Positions 16,342-24,161 of a stretch of DNA of 49,257 nt are shown here, one piece after another. Below the pieces are notes generated by a model. That model was given only the letters and a program-made list of their open reading frames with translations, had not been told where the DNA came from and made no database searches. Both the position numbers and the translations under genes were made by a program. Positions within the stretch are counted from its first letter, which is position 1, and each line of letters opens with the position of its first letter. Location of the stretch: assembly GCA_002159065.1 (NCBI GenBank), contig LZRV01000135.1:1-49257 (forward strand), in the 5' to 3' direction. This DNA comes from Paenibacillaceae bacterium ZCTH02-B3. GTDB lineage: Bacteria; Bacillota; Bacilli; Paenibacillales; Paenibacillaceae.

Positions 16342-16448
16342 GGCGCACCTCGCAGACGCCCGACGCGGGGTTTGGTTGTTTCCAGTGTGGCATACTTTAC
16401 GCGGCGTGGCAACCGGATGACGGAAAAAAGGAACGGAGGGACGGGCGC

Positions 16449-17267
16449 GTGCTGACCATCGATTCTACGGTGGAACTGGCCAACGGCGTGCGGATGCCGA
16501 GGCTCGGCCTCGGCGTGTGGCGCCTGCGGCCGGGAGGGGAAGCGGAGCGGACGGTGCTGGCGGCCTTGCGTCTTGGCTACCGGCTGATCGACACCGCGTC
16601 CATGTACGGGAACGAAACCGACATCGGCCGGGCGGTCCGGGCGTCGGGCATCCCGCGGGAACAGATTTTCGTGACCACCAAGGTGTGGAACGACGAGCAG
16701 GGATACGACAACACCAAGCGCGCGTTTCACGCCAGCCTCGGGAGGCTGGGCATGGACCGGGTGGACCTGTACCTCGTCCACTGGCCGGTGCGCGGCAAGT
16801 ACAAGGAGACCTACCGCGCCATCGAGGATCTGTACGAAGAAGGCCTCGTCCGCGCCATCGGCGTCAGCAATTTCAAGGTCCATCATCTGCAGGACCTGAT
16901 GGCGTCCTGCCGCGTCAAGCCGATGGTCAACCAGATCGAGCTGCACCCGCTGCTCACCCAGAGGGAAACGGTGGATTTCTGCCGGCGGGAAGGCATCGTG
17001 GTGGAGTCGTGGAGCCCGATCATGCAGGGAAGGCTCGATCTGCCGCTGCTTCGGGAACTGGCGGAAAAATACGGCAAGACGCCGGCGCAGATCGTCATCC
17101 GCTGGCACCTTCAGCACGGGTACGTGGTCATCCCCAAATCGTCCCGCGAGGAACGCATTGCCGAAAACAGCCGCGTGTTCGATTTCGAGCTGTCCGGGGA
17201 AGATATGCGGCGCATCGACGGGCTGAACCGGAACTTAAGGTTCGGCATGGATCCGGATGTCGTCTGA
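16449..17267 (+). CDS. Aldo/keto reductase (YvgN/YtbE-like)
   Basis: A 272-aa TIM-barrel NADPH-dependent reductase. The catalytic tetrad is visible: D48 and Y53 (LIDTASMYGNE), K78 (FVTTKVWN) and H111 (LYLVHWPV). The NADPH-binding end contains VIPKSSREERIAENSRVFDF, the usual KS-x-x-x-R pocket for the 2'-phosphate. Family members detoxify methylglyoxal and other aldehydes. The start is GTG with GGAGGGACGGGCGC in front of it. The neighbours are redox-related (FrnE-like DsbA, Rrf2 regulator, thioredoxin). Confidence 0.92.
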   Translation: MLTIDSTVELANGVRMPRLGLGVWRLRPGGEAERTVLAALRLGYRLIDTASMYGNETDIGRAVRASGIPREQIFVTTKVWNDEQGYDNTKRAFHASLGRLGMDRVDLYLVHWPVRGKYKETYRAIEDLYEEGLVRAIGVSNFKVHHLQDLMASCRVKPMVNQIELHPLLTQRETVDFCRREGIVVESWSPIMQGRLDLPLLRELAEKYGKTPAQIVIRWHLQHGYVVIPKSSREERIAENSRVFDFELSGEDMRRIDGLNRNLRFGMDPDVV

Positions 17268-17314
17268 ACCGGCGAACGCGGGGAACTATAGAAAGTGAAA
17301 ATGTCCTTTCCGGC

Positions 17315-17349
17315 TTTACAGGTGAAACTGTAACTGATATAATTACAGT
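17315..17349 (+). promoter_or_regulatory. Rrf2 gene promoter with overlapping inverted-repeat operator
   Basis: TTTACA (17315-17320), 17-nt spacer, TATAAT (17338-17343). A perfect dyad ACTGTAA-N9-TTACAGT (17327-17349) covers the -10, the expected place for autorepression by the Rrf2 protein encoded immediately downstream. Confidence 0.7.
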
Positions 17350-17371
17350 CAAAACGGGGAGGCATGGCGCG

Positions 17372-17797
17372 ATGAACAGCGACTTTGTCGTAGCCGTGCA
17401 CAGCCTGGTCTATATGGCCCACCGCCCCGGCGAAACGCTGTCCAGCGAGGAGATCGCCGCCAATGTGTGCACGCATCCGGCGCGGGTGCGCAAGGTGTTG
17501 AGCCTGCTGCGCCGGCAGGGTCTGGTGGTCGCGCGGGAAGGGGCGGGAGGAGGTTTTCGCCTGGGGCTTGATCCGTCCGGCGTGACGCTGGCCGACATCA
17601 GCCGCGCCATGCAGACCGGATGGCTTACGCCTTCCTGGTGCAGCGGCGATCCGGACATGGATTGCGTGGTCGGCGCCAACATGCGCGAAGTGATGCGGGA
17701 AGTGTTCTGCGGCGCCGAGCGGCAGCTGGAGGCGTTTTTCGGGGGCATCACCATCGGAGGTTTGCTGGAAAGGATTCGTGAGCGCAGCCCGGTTTGA
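17372..17797 (+). CDS. Rrf2 family transcriptional regulator, probably redox-sensing
   Basis: A 141-aa winged-helix protein: [20 protein letters not shown], then [20 protein letters not shown] and a glycine-rich wing ([12 protein letters not shown]), typical of Rrf2 proteins (HypR, YwnA, IscR relatives). The C-terminal half contains cysteines in [10 protein letters not shown] and VFCGAE; cysteine chemistry or an Fe-S cluster is how many Rrf2 proteins sense stress. GGGGAGG is 9 nt before the ATG. A perfect dyad over the -10 (17327-17349) suggests autorepression. Thioredoxin follows on the same strand 134 nt downstream, a likely co-regulated gene. Confidence 0.88.
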   Translation: MNSDFVVAVHSLVYMAHRPGETLSSEEIAANVCTHPARVRKVLSLLRRQGLVVAREGAGGGFRLGLDPSGVTLADISRAMQTGWLTPSWCSGDPDMDCVVGANMREVMREVFCGAERQLEAFFGGITIGGLLERIRERSPV

Positions 17798-17931
17798 CGC
17801 GCCGGAATTCTTTGCGGCAGCGGCGGGACGCGCGGGAGAGACACGCGGAAGAAGCGCCGGAGACATGCGGGAGATGTGCGGGAGCGATCCCGATCATCAT
17901 AGAATTTCACCACGAAAAGGAGTGGATAAAC

Positions 17932-18243
17932 ATGGCAACGACGCTGACGAAGGAGAATTTCCAGAAAACGGTGGAGCAAGGCGTATCCCTGGTGGATTTC
18001 TGGGCGCCGTGGTGCGGCCCCTGCAGAATGCAGGAACCCATCATCGAAGAGCTGGCCCGGGAAATCGGGGACCGGGCGACCATCGCCAAGCTGAACGTGG
18101 ACGACGAGCCGGAACTGGCCTCCCGCTACGGCGTCATGAGCATTCCCACGCTCATCCTGTTCAAGGACGGCCAGCCGGTTGACAAGCTGGTGGGGCTGCA
18201 ATCCAAGGAAACGCTGAAGGCGAGGCTGCAAAAACTGCTCTGA
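17932..18243 (+). CDS. trxA: Thioredoxin
   Basis: A 103-aa thioredoxin with active site WCGPC (residues 27-31) in [16 protein letters not shown] and the cis-proline motif [11 protein letters not shown]. It reduces cytoplasmic disulfides with electrons from thioredoxin reductase. An in-frame upstream extension to 17794 is rejected: the ATG at 17932 has AAAGGAG 9 nt before it and begins the conserved fold. The gene follows an Rrf2 regulator, so it may be a stress-induced paralog and not the housekeeping copy. The usual WCGPCK lysine is replaced by arginine (CGPCR). Confidence 0.93.
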   Translation: MATTLTKENFQKTVEQGVSLVDFWAPWCGPCRMQEPIIEELAREIGDRATIAKLNVDDEPELASRYGVMSIPTLILFKDGQPVDKLVGLQSKETLKARLQKLL

Positions 18244-18296
18244 AGACGGTACGGCCAACGGATTCGGAAGCTGCGCGGGACTTGCCGCGTCCGGTC

Positions 18297-18365
18297 ATCC
18301 GCCCGCCCATCGCCGGATTATTCGACGAGAAGTTTCCGGCGCCATGGCGAGGCGGATTTCTTTTT
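18297..18365 (+). terminator. Terminator of the thioredoxin transcript
   Basis: A long imperfect stem: ATCCGCC and CGCCGG on the left (18297-18316) pair with CCGGCG and GGCGGAT on the right (18336-18357). TTCTTTTT follows. Confidence 0.55.
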
Positions 18366-18371
18366 GCGGCT

Positions 18372-19016
18372 TCATCCTTCCCCGTGGGCGACGGCGACCA
18401 GACGCCATTCCCCGTCCGCGGGAAGGAAGACGAGGATGAGGCTTTTCCATTCCGCGCCTCCGCGGGACTCCTGACGGGGGAAGTAGTATTCCACATAGGA
18501 CGACCCCGGGAAGATTTCCTGGCCGTTATAGGGGGAATCGTCCGGACTGGCCGGACGGTTGACCGAAACGGCCGGCGCCTGCGCGAAATCTTCATCGTAC
18601 ACGAACGTTTCGAAATATTCGCGGAACGAAAGCTCGATGGCATTGCCCGTGCCTTCCTGGATGCCCCAGGCGATTTTCGCGTCTTCGGAAAACTGCGGCA
18701 GTTCGCCGGGGAGGAACGTCGGGGAAGCGGCCGGATCCATCCGCCGGTGCGGCGAAAACAGCACGCCCCTTTCTTCGTGGACCCAATACGCGAGCCGGTC
18801 CAGATCGCGGTCCCGCAACGCCCGCACCACTTCCCCCGCCGCCTCGAGCAGGGAAGCCTCTTCCGCGGACATGGAAACCGACGGGCTGGCCGGCGGGCCG
18901 GACTCCGTCCGGCCGCCGGACGACGGTTCCGTTCCGGAGGGCGGACGGCCGGTTTCGCAGCCGTAAACAAGCAGGATGGCTAGAAGCGGGATGAGCAGGC
19001 GCATGAGGGCGCGCAA
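18372..19016 (-). CDS. Putative lipoprotein of unknown function
   Basis: A 214-aa exported protein. The N-terminus (MRALMRLLIPLLAILLVYGC) ends in a lipobox LVYGC, so it should be lipid-anchored on the outer face of the membrane. A Ser/Pro/Gly-rich linker follows (about residues 24-50). The folded part contains RALRDRDLDRLAYWVHEERG, FSPHRRMDPAA and SLILVFLPADGEWRLVAVAH, the last resembling a small NTF2-like or ketosteroid-isomerase-like ending. I do not recognise the family. TTG at 19016 was chosen as start because GGAGG is 8 nt upstream; ATG 19004 is the alternative. No operon partner. Confidence 0.65.
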   Translation of the reverse strand: MRALMRLLIPLLAILLVYGCETGRPPSGTEPSSGGRTESGPPASPSVSMSAEEASLLEAAGEVVRALRDRDLDRLAYWVHEERGVLFSPHRRMDPAASPTFLPGELPQFSEDAKIAWGIQEGTGNAIELSFREYFETFVYDEDFAQAPAVSVNRPASPDDSPYNGQEIFPGSSYVEYYFPRQESRGGAEWKSLILVFLPADGEWRLVAVAHGEG

Positions 19017-19117
19017 GGTGCATACCTCCCAGATCCGGATGTCTTCCCGCGCTGAGCGCAACATCGTACCGATTCGGCACGATGCGGTCCGTTCCCTTTC
19101 ATTCATTCGGTTAGACG

Positions 19118-19147
19118 CAAAAAAAACCGGGAGGTTCCGCTGCCCGG
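19118..19147 (-). terminator. Terminator of the solute-binding protein operon
   Basis: On the minus strand CCGGG and CCCGG pair around an 11-nt loop, followed by eight T residues (complement of 19119-19126). It lies about 65 nt beyond the stop of the binding protein at 19215. Confidence 0.55.
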
Positions 19148-19214
19148 GGTGAAAAAATTCTGCAAATTTGTTTTTTCGGCGGGGCTTGCCGCCCCGCCAA
19201 GCCTTGCGCGCGAT

Positions 19215-20528
19215 TCAGTTGCCGTCCCGCCATTGCGCCAGCAGGACGTTCCCTTCGCTCTCGATTTCCTGATTGAACAGTTCCCGGAACGAAGCGTCAA
19301 ACGCCGCCTGCGCGCTCCCTTCCAGCGGTTGTTCCGGTTCCGGCGCCGAACGCAGTCCGTAGAAAACGGCGTAATCGGGATCTCCCTTCCATACGGGATA
19401 TTTCGAACGGGCGAACACATAGGGGCGAATGTTGAAGGCTCCGCCGAGTCGGGCGGAAATTTGGCCCATCCGTTCCGACAGGAAAAAGCGGATGGCTTCC
19501 CACGCCGTCTCCGGCTGGCCGGAGGTCACCGGAATCGCGAAGACGTCGCCGAGGGCGAACCCTCCGACCGCATCCGGCAAATGCGTGTGGACCGGACCCG
19601 GCACGATGCCGAGTTCAAAGGAAACGGCGGCTTTCAGTTCCTGCATGAGGTCCGGCCCGCCGACCGTCATGGCGGCCTTGCCGTTGAGAAACATATTCGC
19701 CCGCTCCATATCTTCCGGGTAGAAGACGACGCCGCTGTCCGTCTCCCGCCCGGAAACCGGGACGGAAGCGACGGCCCCGTTCCGGTACCCATCCGTCACG
19801 AGCCGGAGCACTTCGCCCCAGCTTTCGGTTTGCGGCTTCAGGTCGCCGCCTTGGGAATCCGCCAGGCGGAGCCCTTCCGTGCCGGCGATCCGCATGGCCA
19901 GGTCGTAGGGGGAGTCGGTGACCCAGCGCATATGGAAGCCCGCAGGATCATCCTCCGATCTGCCCGGCACGGCGAAACGCTGGGCCAGCGTGAGCACTTC
20001 CCGCCAGGTCATGGGCCCCTCCGGAAGCGGGACGCCGGCTTCCCGAAACAGGTCCGCATTATAGTAAATCGCATCGGCGGCAAAGAACGCGCTGGCGCCG
20101 TAGAGCTTTCCTTCCCCGATGGCCCGCAGCCGTTCGAGGACGCCTTCTTCCAGGCCGTCCCAAATGGAGCGGTCCCGGTTCGAAAGCCCGGCAAGCTCCA
20201 TGAGAAGCTCCGCGTTGACAAGGCGCCTGAACCAGTATTCCGGAACGATGAGCAAATCCGGCCTTTCGCTTTCCAGCCACTCCCGGAGCGCCTCGGGATC
20301 GTCCGGATTCACCCCGTTTCCGGACGGATTGAAAACGGGAATGTGCTCGATTTCCCAGTTGGGAAAGTAGGCGGCAAAAAGATCCCGGTAGAAGGATTGG
20401 AAAACCGTTTCCTCGCAACAGGCGACCCGGACCGTCCGGGGGGAATCCTGGGCGGACCGGGATTCGGAACACCCCGCCGTCAGCGACAGCACAAGGAATG
20501 CCAGCACGAAAATCAGCGTCTTCTTCAC
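19215..20528 (-). CDS. Extracellular solute-binding lipoprotein (family 1)
   Basis: A 437-aa lipoprotein: signal VKKTLIFVLAFLVLSLTAGC with the lipobox cysteine at its end, then an ABC-type family 1 binding-protein fold. Typical parts are PDLLIVPEYWFRRLVNAELL, DAIYYNADLFREAGVPLPEG (followed by PMTWREVL) and the pocket/hinge segment FLNGKAAMTVGGPD. It resembles sugar-binding proteins, but no permease or ATPase gene is adjacent. The GTG start overlaps the stop of the upstream gene (GTGA at 20525-20528), so translation is coupled. The operon begins with an ECF sigma remnant, suggesting that the protein belonged to a sigma-controlled sensing module and is not a plain importer. Confidence 0.85.
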   Translation of the reverse strand: MKKTLIFVLAFLVLSLTAGCSESRSAQDSPRTVRVACCEETVFQSFYRDLFAAYFPNWEIEHIPVFNPSGNGVNPDDPEALREWLESERPDLLIVPEYWFRRLVNAELLMELAGLSNRDRSIWDGLEEGVLERLRAIGEGKLYGASAFFAADAIYYNADLFREAGVPLPEGPMTWREVLTLAQRFAVPGRSEDDPAGFHMRWVTDSPYDLAMRIAGTEGLRLADSQGGDLKPQTESWGEVLRLVTDGYRNGAVASVPVSGRETDSGVVFYPEDMERANMFLNGKAAMTVGGPDLMQELKAAVSFELGIVPGPVHTHLPDAVGGFALGDVFAIPVTSGQPETAWEAIRFFLSERMGQISARLGGAFNIRPYVFARSKYPVWKGDPDYAVFYGLRSAPEPEQPLEGSAQAAFDASFRELFNQEIESEGNVLLAQWRDGN

Positions 20529-21751
20529 GGCGCCACCGCCTCTCCGGGGCCTGTCGCAAGCAAGGCTTCCGCGGATTGCTGCAGGCCGGCCAGCATGTCC
20601 GCCACGGACAGGTCGCCGGAAAGCAGGTCCGGCAGGCGTTGTTCCACTTCCGAGACCACAAGGAAAAAGAGATTCCAGTACCAATCCTCACGTTGCAGCT
20701 CGCTGCGGAGGACGATAGCCGACGGATCCGCGTCGAGGCGATAAAAGGCGGCCTTCGGATCGTCCTCCCGGTTCACCGCGCTCAGGTGCGAGGGGAGATC
20801 CCCAAAACCCTGTTGCCCGGCCCGCAAGGCAAAATCCTGGCCGTGGACGAACTTCAGCCATTCCCAGGCGAGGTCCCGGTGCGGGGATTCGGCATTGATG
20901 GCGAACACGTAGGACACCGAAACGCCGTTATCCGCGCCGCCGGACGGACCCTGGGACGAAAGGGCGACCGCGCCCCATTCGTCCGTGAACTGGGAGAGTC
21001 TGTTCGCTTCCCGAATAAAGTGGAGCATCCAGTAATCGCTGTACAACATGGCCGAACGTCCGGACAGAAACGCGTCCTCCCGGATGAGATCCTGTATGAA
21101 CCCGCCGACCAGAGACGGCTCTTCGGCGCTGATCCATCCCTGTCCGGCCCCGGCGATCACCGCTTCCAACCAGGCGTTCCAGGCCGGGGTGTCCAGCGTG
21201 GGCGTGCGGCTGTCCGGGATGGCGAGTCGCAGGCCCTGATTCAAGCCGGCTTCCAGAGCGACGCGGGGCAGCGTGCCGCGCCATCCTCCCCCGAAAGCAA
21301 GGCCGTAGACGGGCTTCCCGTCGGGGGTCTGGCCGGAAAAACGGGAGGCCGCGAGCAGCACGTCGTCCCACGTCATCCCGTCGTGGGGCAGCGGCACCTG
21401 GTTTTGTTCGAACATCGTTTTGTTGTAATAAAGGACGTGGGCGTTGAATTCGGGAGCCAGCCCGTACAGCTCGCCCGCGCCCGCTTCCCGGATCGCGCGC
21501 ACCACGGGCTCGTAAAGGTCGTCGAGTGCGAATTGGTCGCGCTCGATAAGCGGGTCGAGCGGGACGAGCAGTCCCTCCCGGGCCAGATCGTCGACAAAGG
21601 CCAGCGGAATGCGCAAGAGATCGATCTGGTTTTCCCGCGCCCACCGGGCATAGGCTTCAGGCGTATTCACCGGTTCGGGGCTGACCTCCGAACCCATCGT
21701 TTCGAAACCGACGTACGGATAGCGGATGATAAAAGGGTCTCCATACCGGAC
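20525..21751 (-). pseudogene. Second solute-binding protein, lacking its signal peptide and fused in frame to a sigma factor fragment
   Basis: About 408 codons encode most of a family 1 binding protein: RYGDPFIIRYPYVGFETMG at the N-terminal junction, then AHVLYYNKTMFEQNQVPLPH, GMTWDDVLLAASRF and FLSGRSAMLYSDYWM. The 5' end, with signal peptide and first beta strand, is missing. The frame instead runs without a stop into the region-2 part of an ECF sigma factor at about codon 84 of the combined ORF. Without a signal the product would stay in the cytoplasm and could not bind an extracellular ligand. The simplest explanation is a deletion that removed the sigma factor C-terminus, any anti-sigma gene and the binding-protein start. 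Its stop overlaps the GTG of the next binding protein. Confidence 0.7.
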
Positions 21752-21993
21752 AAACAGCCACGACTTGACGCTGGACGTGCCGCGGAACGTGTGCATGTTC
21801 CGGTATACCTTGACAAAGACGTCCTGGGTGATGTCTTCGGCAAGATCCCGGCGACGCGTCAGAAAATAGGCATAATTCCAGATGTCTTTCCCGTACCCAG
21901 CATCAGCTGGTCGAGAATCTCGTCGCGGTCCTGTTTTCCCGCCGCATAACGCATGTGTCCGAATTCGCACTCGAACTCCATGCAGGCATTCAC
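21752..21993 (-). pseudogene. ECF sigma factor remnant (region 2 only, frameshifted)
   Basis: Two frames together encode the start of an ECF sigma factor. Frame one gives MEFECEFGHMRYAAGKQDRD then EILDQLMLG; frame two continues YGKDIWNYAYFLTRRRDLAE then DITQDVFVKVYRNMHTFRG and SVKSWLF, a clear sigma-70 region 2 with the core-binding and -10 recognition helices. One base is missing in GGTACGGG near 21891-21898 (GGTTACGGG would restore the frame). Region 4 is absent, so promoter recognition at -35 is lost. The start is probably ATG 21981 or GTG 21993. An ECF-type promoter lies directly upstream. Confidence 0.75.
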
Positions 21994-22010
21994 CTCGCCT
22001 CAATTAATTA

Positions 22011-22036
22011 GACGAGGCTGGTTCAAAATGGTTCCC
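22011..22036 (-). promoter_or_regulatory. ECF-type autoregulated promoter
   Basis: Minus strand GGGAACC (22030-22036), a 15-nt spacer and CGTCTAA (22008-22014). GAACC/CGTC with this spacing is the usual pattern for ECF promoters placed before their own sigma gene. The coding start follows about 20-30 nt later. Confidence 0.6.
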
Positions 22037-22127
22037 TTTTGTTTTTGATGGAAACGCGTCGCGTGAGGCGCATGGAAAGAAGGGGATGAGGAAACATGGG
22101 AGGAGACGCATTTCAAAACGGAGGAAA

Positions 22128-22191
22128 AAGACCGGGCGTCGGGTACCGTTCCGCGCGGAAAAAGGGCTTTTCAGGTCCGGCGCCCGGTCTT
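22128..22191 (-). terminator. Terminator of the amtB-DUF294-exonuclease operon
   Basis: An 11-bp outer stem AAGACCGGGCG / CGCCCGGTCTT (22128-22138 with 22181-22191), a 42-nt arm with further pairing, and TTT after the stem on the minus strand. It lies 8 nt beyond the exonuclease stop codon. Confidence 0.65.
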
Positions 22192-22198
22192 ATGGGGA

Positions 22199-22942
22199 TC
22201 AGGTGCGGCCCAGAAACGCGTACATTTCATACAGCGTGCGGACTTGGCGGGAAGCCAGCTCGCCCAGCAGCGCGCTCCACAGCCGCGCCGTCATGATGGC
22301 GTCCTGCAGGGCGTGATGGCGGCCTTTCCGTTCGATGCCGTAAAAATCCAGCCAATCATCCAGCGTGTAGTGGAGCCGGTCGGGGTACAGCTTGCAGGCG
22401 ATCATCATCGTGTCGAGCACCCGGTGGGTCAGGGACGCGCCGGTTCTGCGCCGCAGCGCGATGTCGAGAAAGCGCCGGTCGTGCCCGCTGGCGTGGGCGA
22501 TCAGCACCCGGTCCCGCACGAAGCGGAAAAACTGGATGAGCACCTGCGCGGTGTCGGGCGCGTCCTTCACCATTTCGTTGGTGATCGACGTGAGCTTTTC
22601 GATTTCCGGCGGGATCGGACGGCGGGGGTTGACCAGGCTGTACATCGTCTCGCCCTCGACAAGTTCGGGACCCCGCACGGCCGCCGCGCCGACGGAGATG
22701 ATTTCGTCGCCGTTTTGCGGATGGAAACCGGTCGTCTCGAGGTCGAACACCACCGCCTGCAGTTCGTCCAGGGGGACGTCGCCGCCGGCGCCGTTTTCGC
22801 GCTGCTGCCGGATGTCCCGCAGCATCGAACGCAGAAAGGCGATCTGCTGCGCGTTTGTCTCGTCCAGCGAGGCGAGGGACGTCGGCAGCCCGCCCGACCG
22901 GTACAGTTCCATGAATCGGTTGAACGGGTTCCACGGTTTCAT
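22199..22942 (-). CDS. DEDDh 3'-5' exonuclease domain protein (DNA polymerase III epsilon-like)
   Basis: A 247-aa protein whose first about 65 residues form a helical extension, followed by an epsilon-type exonuclease domain. The catalytic residues are visible: D and E in VVFDLETTGFHPQNGDEI, D in LIAHASGHDRRFLDIAL, and H with D in RHHALQDAIMTARL. Such stand-alone domains degrade DNA or RNA from the 3' end. It is the last gene of the amtB-DUF294-exonuclease operon (58-nt gap). DUF294 proteins and epsilon-type exonucleases are also known as neighbours in other bacteria, so a joint function is likely though undefined. ATG 22942 was chosen (AGGAG 7 nt upstream) over ATG 22948. Confidence 0.88.
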   Translation of the reverse strand: MKPWNPFNRFMELYRSGGLPTSLASLDETNAQQIAFLRSMLRDIRQQRENGAGGDVPLDELQAVVFDLETTGFHPQNGDEIISVGAAAVRGPELVEGETMYSLVNPRRPIPPEIEKLTSITNEMVKDAPDTAQVLIQFFRFVRDRVLIAHASGHDRRFLDIALRRRTGASLTHRVLDTMMIACKLYPDRLHYTLDDWLDFYGIERKGRHHALQDAIMTARLWSALLGELASRQVRTLYEMYAFLGRT

Positions 22943-23000
22943 GCGCATGCTCCTTTGCTTGCGGCTTTACGGCTTGCGATTTGCCCGAATCCGCGACCGT

Positions 23001-24104
23001 CTAGCCGCCGATCTTTCCGCCCCGCTGCTGCACCGCCGTCCGGCCCGCCTCATGCAGCCGCTTCGCCGTGGCGATGGCGCTGCGGATGCGTTCGCGCACC
23101 GGTCGGGTGAGCAGCGGTACGGGGATGATGCCGCTGGATTGCGGCGGGTCCCCTTCGGGAGCGGTGATGGAGCGGAAATAAAGCACGTTCGCGAAGTCCC
23201 GCAGGGCGTCGTCCGCCAGCCGTCCGGCGATGGCGCCGCGGAGGCGCAGCTGAGCGATCCGCTCCGCCGTGCCCGATGCCGCCACGCCGTGCATGACGGC
23301 GAGCAGGCGCACGGCGTTGACCATCGGCACGTACAGCCCGTATTTGATCTCGATGCCGCCCGCGTGGGGTCCGTAGGAAACCCGCAGCAGATTGCCGAGG
23401 GGACCCATGACGGGCTGGCGGTGCAGCGTGTTGCGCAGCATCGCCGCGCACAGCCGCGGCGATTCGCCCGCCGCCCGCCGCAGACGCTCCGCCAGGGCGG
23501 CGGCGAGGCGCCCGCTGCCGGCGACGGCGCGCGCGTCGGCGATGATCAGGAGGTGCCGGACGTGGTCCCACGTCGGATCTTCGATCCAGGCGTCCATCTG
23601 CGCTTCCCACTCCGCCAGGGAACGGCACCAGGCCGGCTCGCCGCATACCACCTTGCCCGGGCAGGGCGGGTAGCCGGCGCGGTCGAGGGCATCCTGGATC
23701 GCGTTTCCGAGTTTCAGGAAAAAGCTGCGGAATTCTTCCTCGCGGCCGGGGGCGGGCGTTTCGTACACGATGCCGTTGTCCTGGTCGCTGTACACCGACT
23801 GTTCGCCGCGGCCTCCGCTGCCGAACAGGAGAAAATCATACCCGCCCGGCGGCGTCAGCCCGTCCGCCGCGAGGGCGGCTTCGGCGAGCCGGACCGCCCG
23901 GCGGATGACGGCGTCGTGCAGCCGGTTGAGCCGCGTGTTCCACATGAGCGCCCGTTCCGGTTCGTCCTGGCAGCCTTCGGCCTGTGGCGCCAGAAGGGAA
24001 ACGCCGGACAAGAAGATCGGGCGGAGACGGTCCGCCGTCTCCGCCGCATCGATCTGCCGCAGCAAGCATTCCAGTTGGTCTTGTGCCGCGCGCTCTTCGC
24101 TCAT
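23001..24104 (-). CDS. DUF294 nucleotidyltransferase-like protein
   Basis: A 367-aa cytoplasmic protein. An N-terminal helical segment precedes a nucleotidyltransferase-like core with FLLFGSGGRGEQSVYSDQDN (GS...E...D-x-D, the metal-binding pattern of GlnD/GlnE-type transferases). A C-terminal helical domain follows (about 220-367, DUF294_C; IKYGLYVPMVNAVRLLAVMH). GlnD and GlnE modify PII and glutamine synthetase; DUF294 proteins share the fold but their targets are not established. The gene lies between amtB and an exonuclease with gaps of about 57 nt. The position where glnK normally sits beside amtB makes a role in controlling ammonium uptake plausible. GGGAGGACCC precedes the ATG. Confidence 0.85.
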   Translation of the reverse strand: MSEERAAQDQLECLLRQIDAAETADRLRPIFLSGVSLLAPQAEGCQDEPERALMWNTRLNRLHDAVIRRAVRLAEAALAADGLTPPGGYDFLLFGSGGRGEQSVYSDQDNGIVYETPAPGREEEFRSFFLKLGNAIQDALDRAGYPPCPGKVVCGEPAWCRSLAEWEAQMDAWIEDPTWDHVRHLLIIADARAVAGSGRLAAALAERLRRAAGESPRLCAAMLRNTLHRQPVMGPLGNLLRVSYGPHAGGIEIKYGLYVPMVNAVRLLAVMHGVAASGTAERIAQLRLRGAIAGRLADDALRDFANVLYFRSITAPEGDPPQSSGIIPVPLLTRPVRERIRSAIATAKRLHEAGRTAVQQRGGKIGG

Positions 24105-24161
24105 GGGTCCTCCCGGGGATCGGGCCGTTCACGGGCGCCTCGCGGGCGCCGGCGGCGCCGA

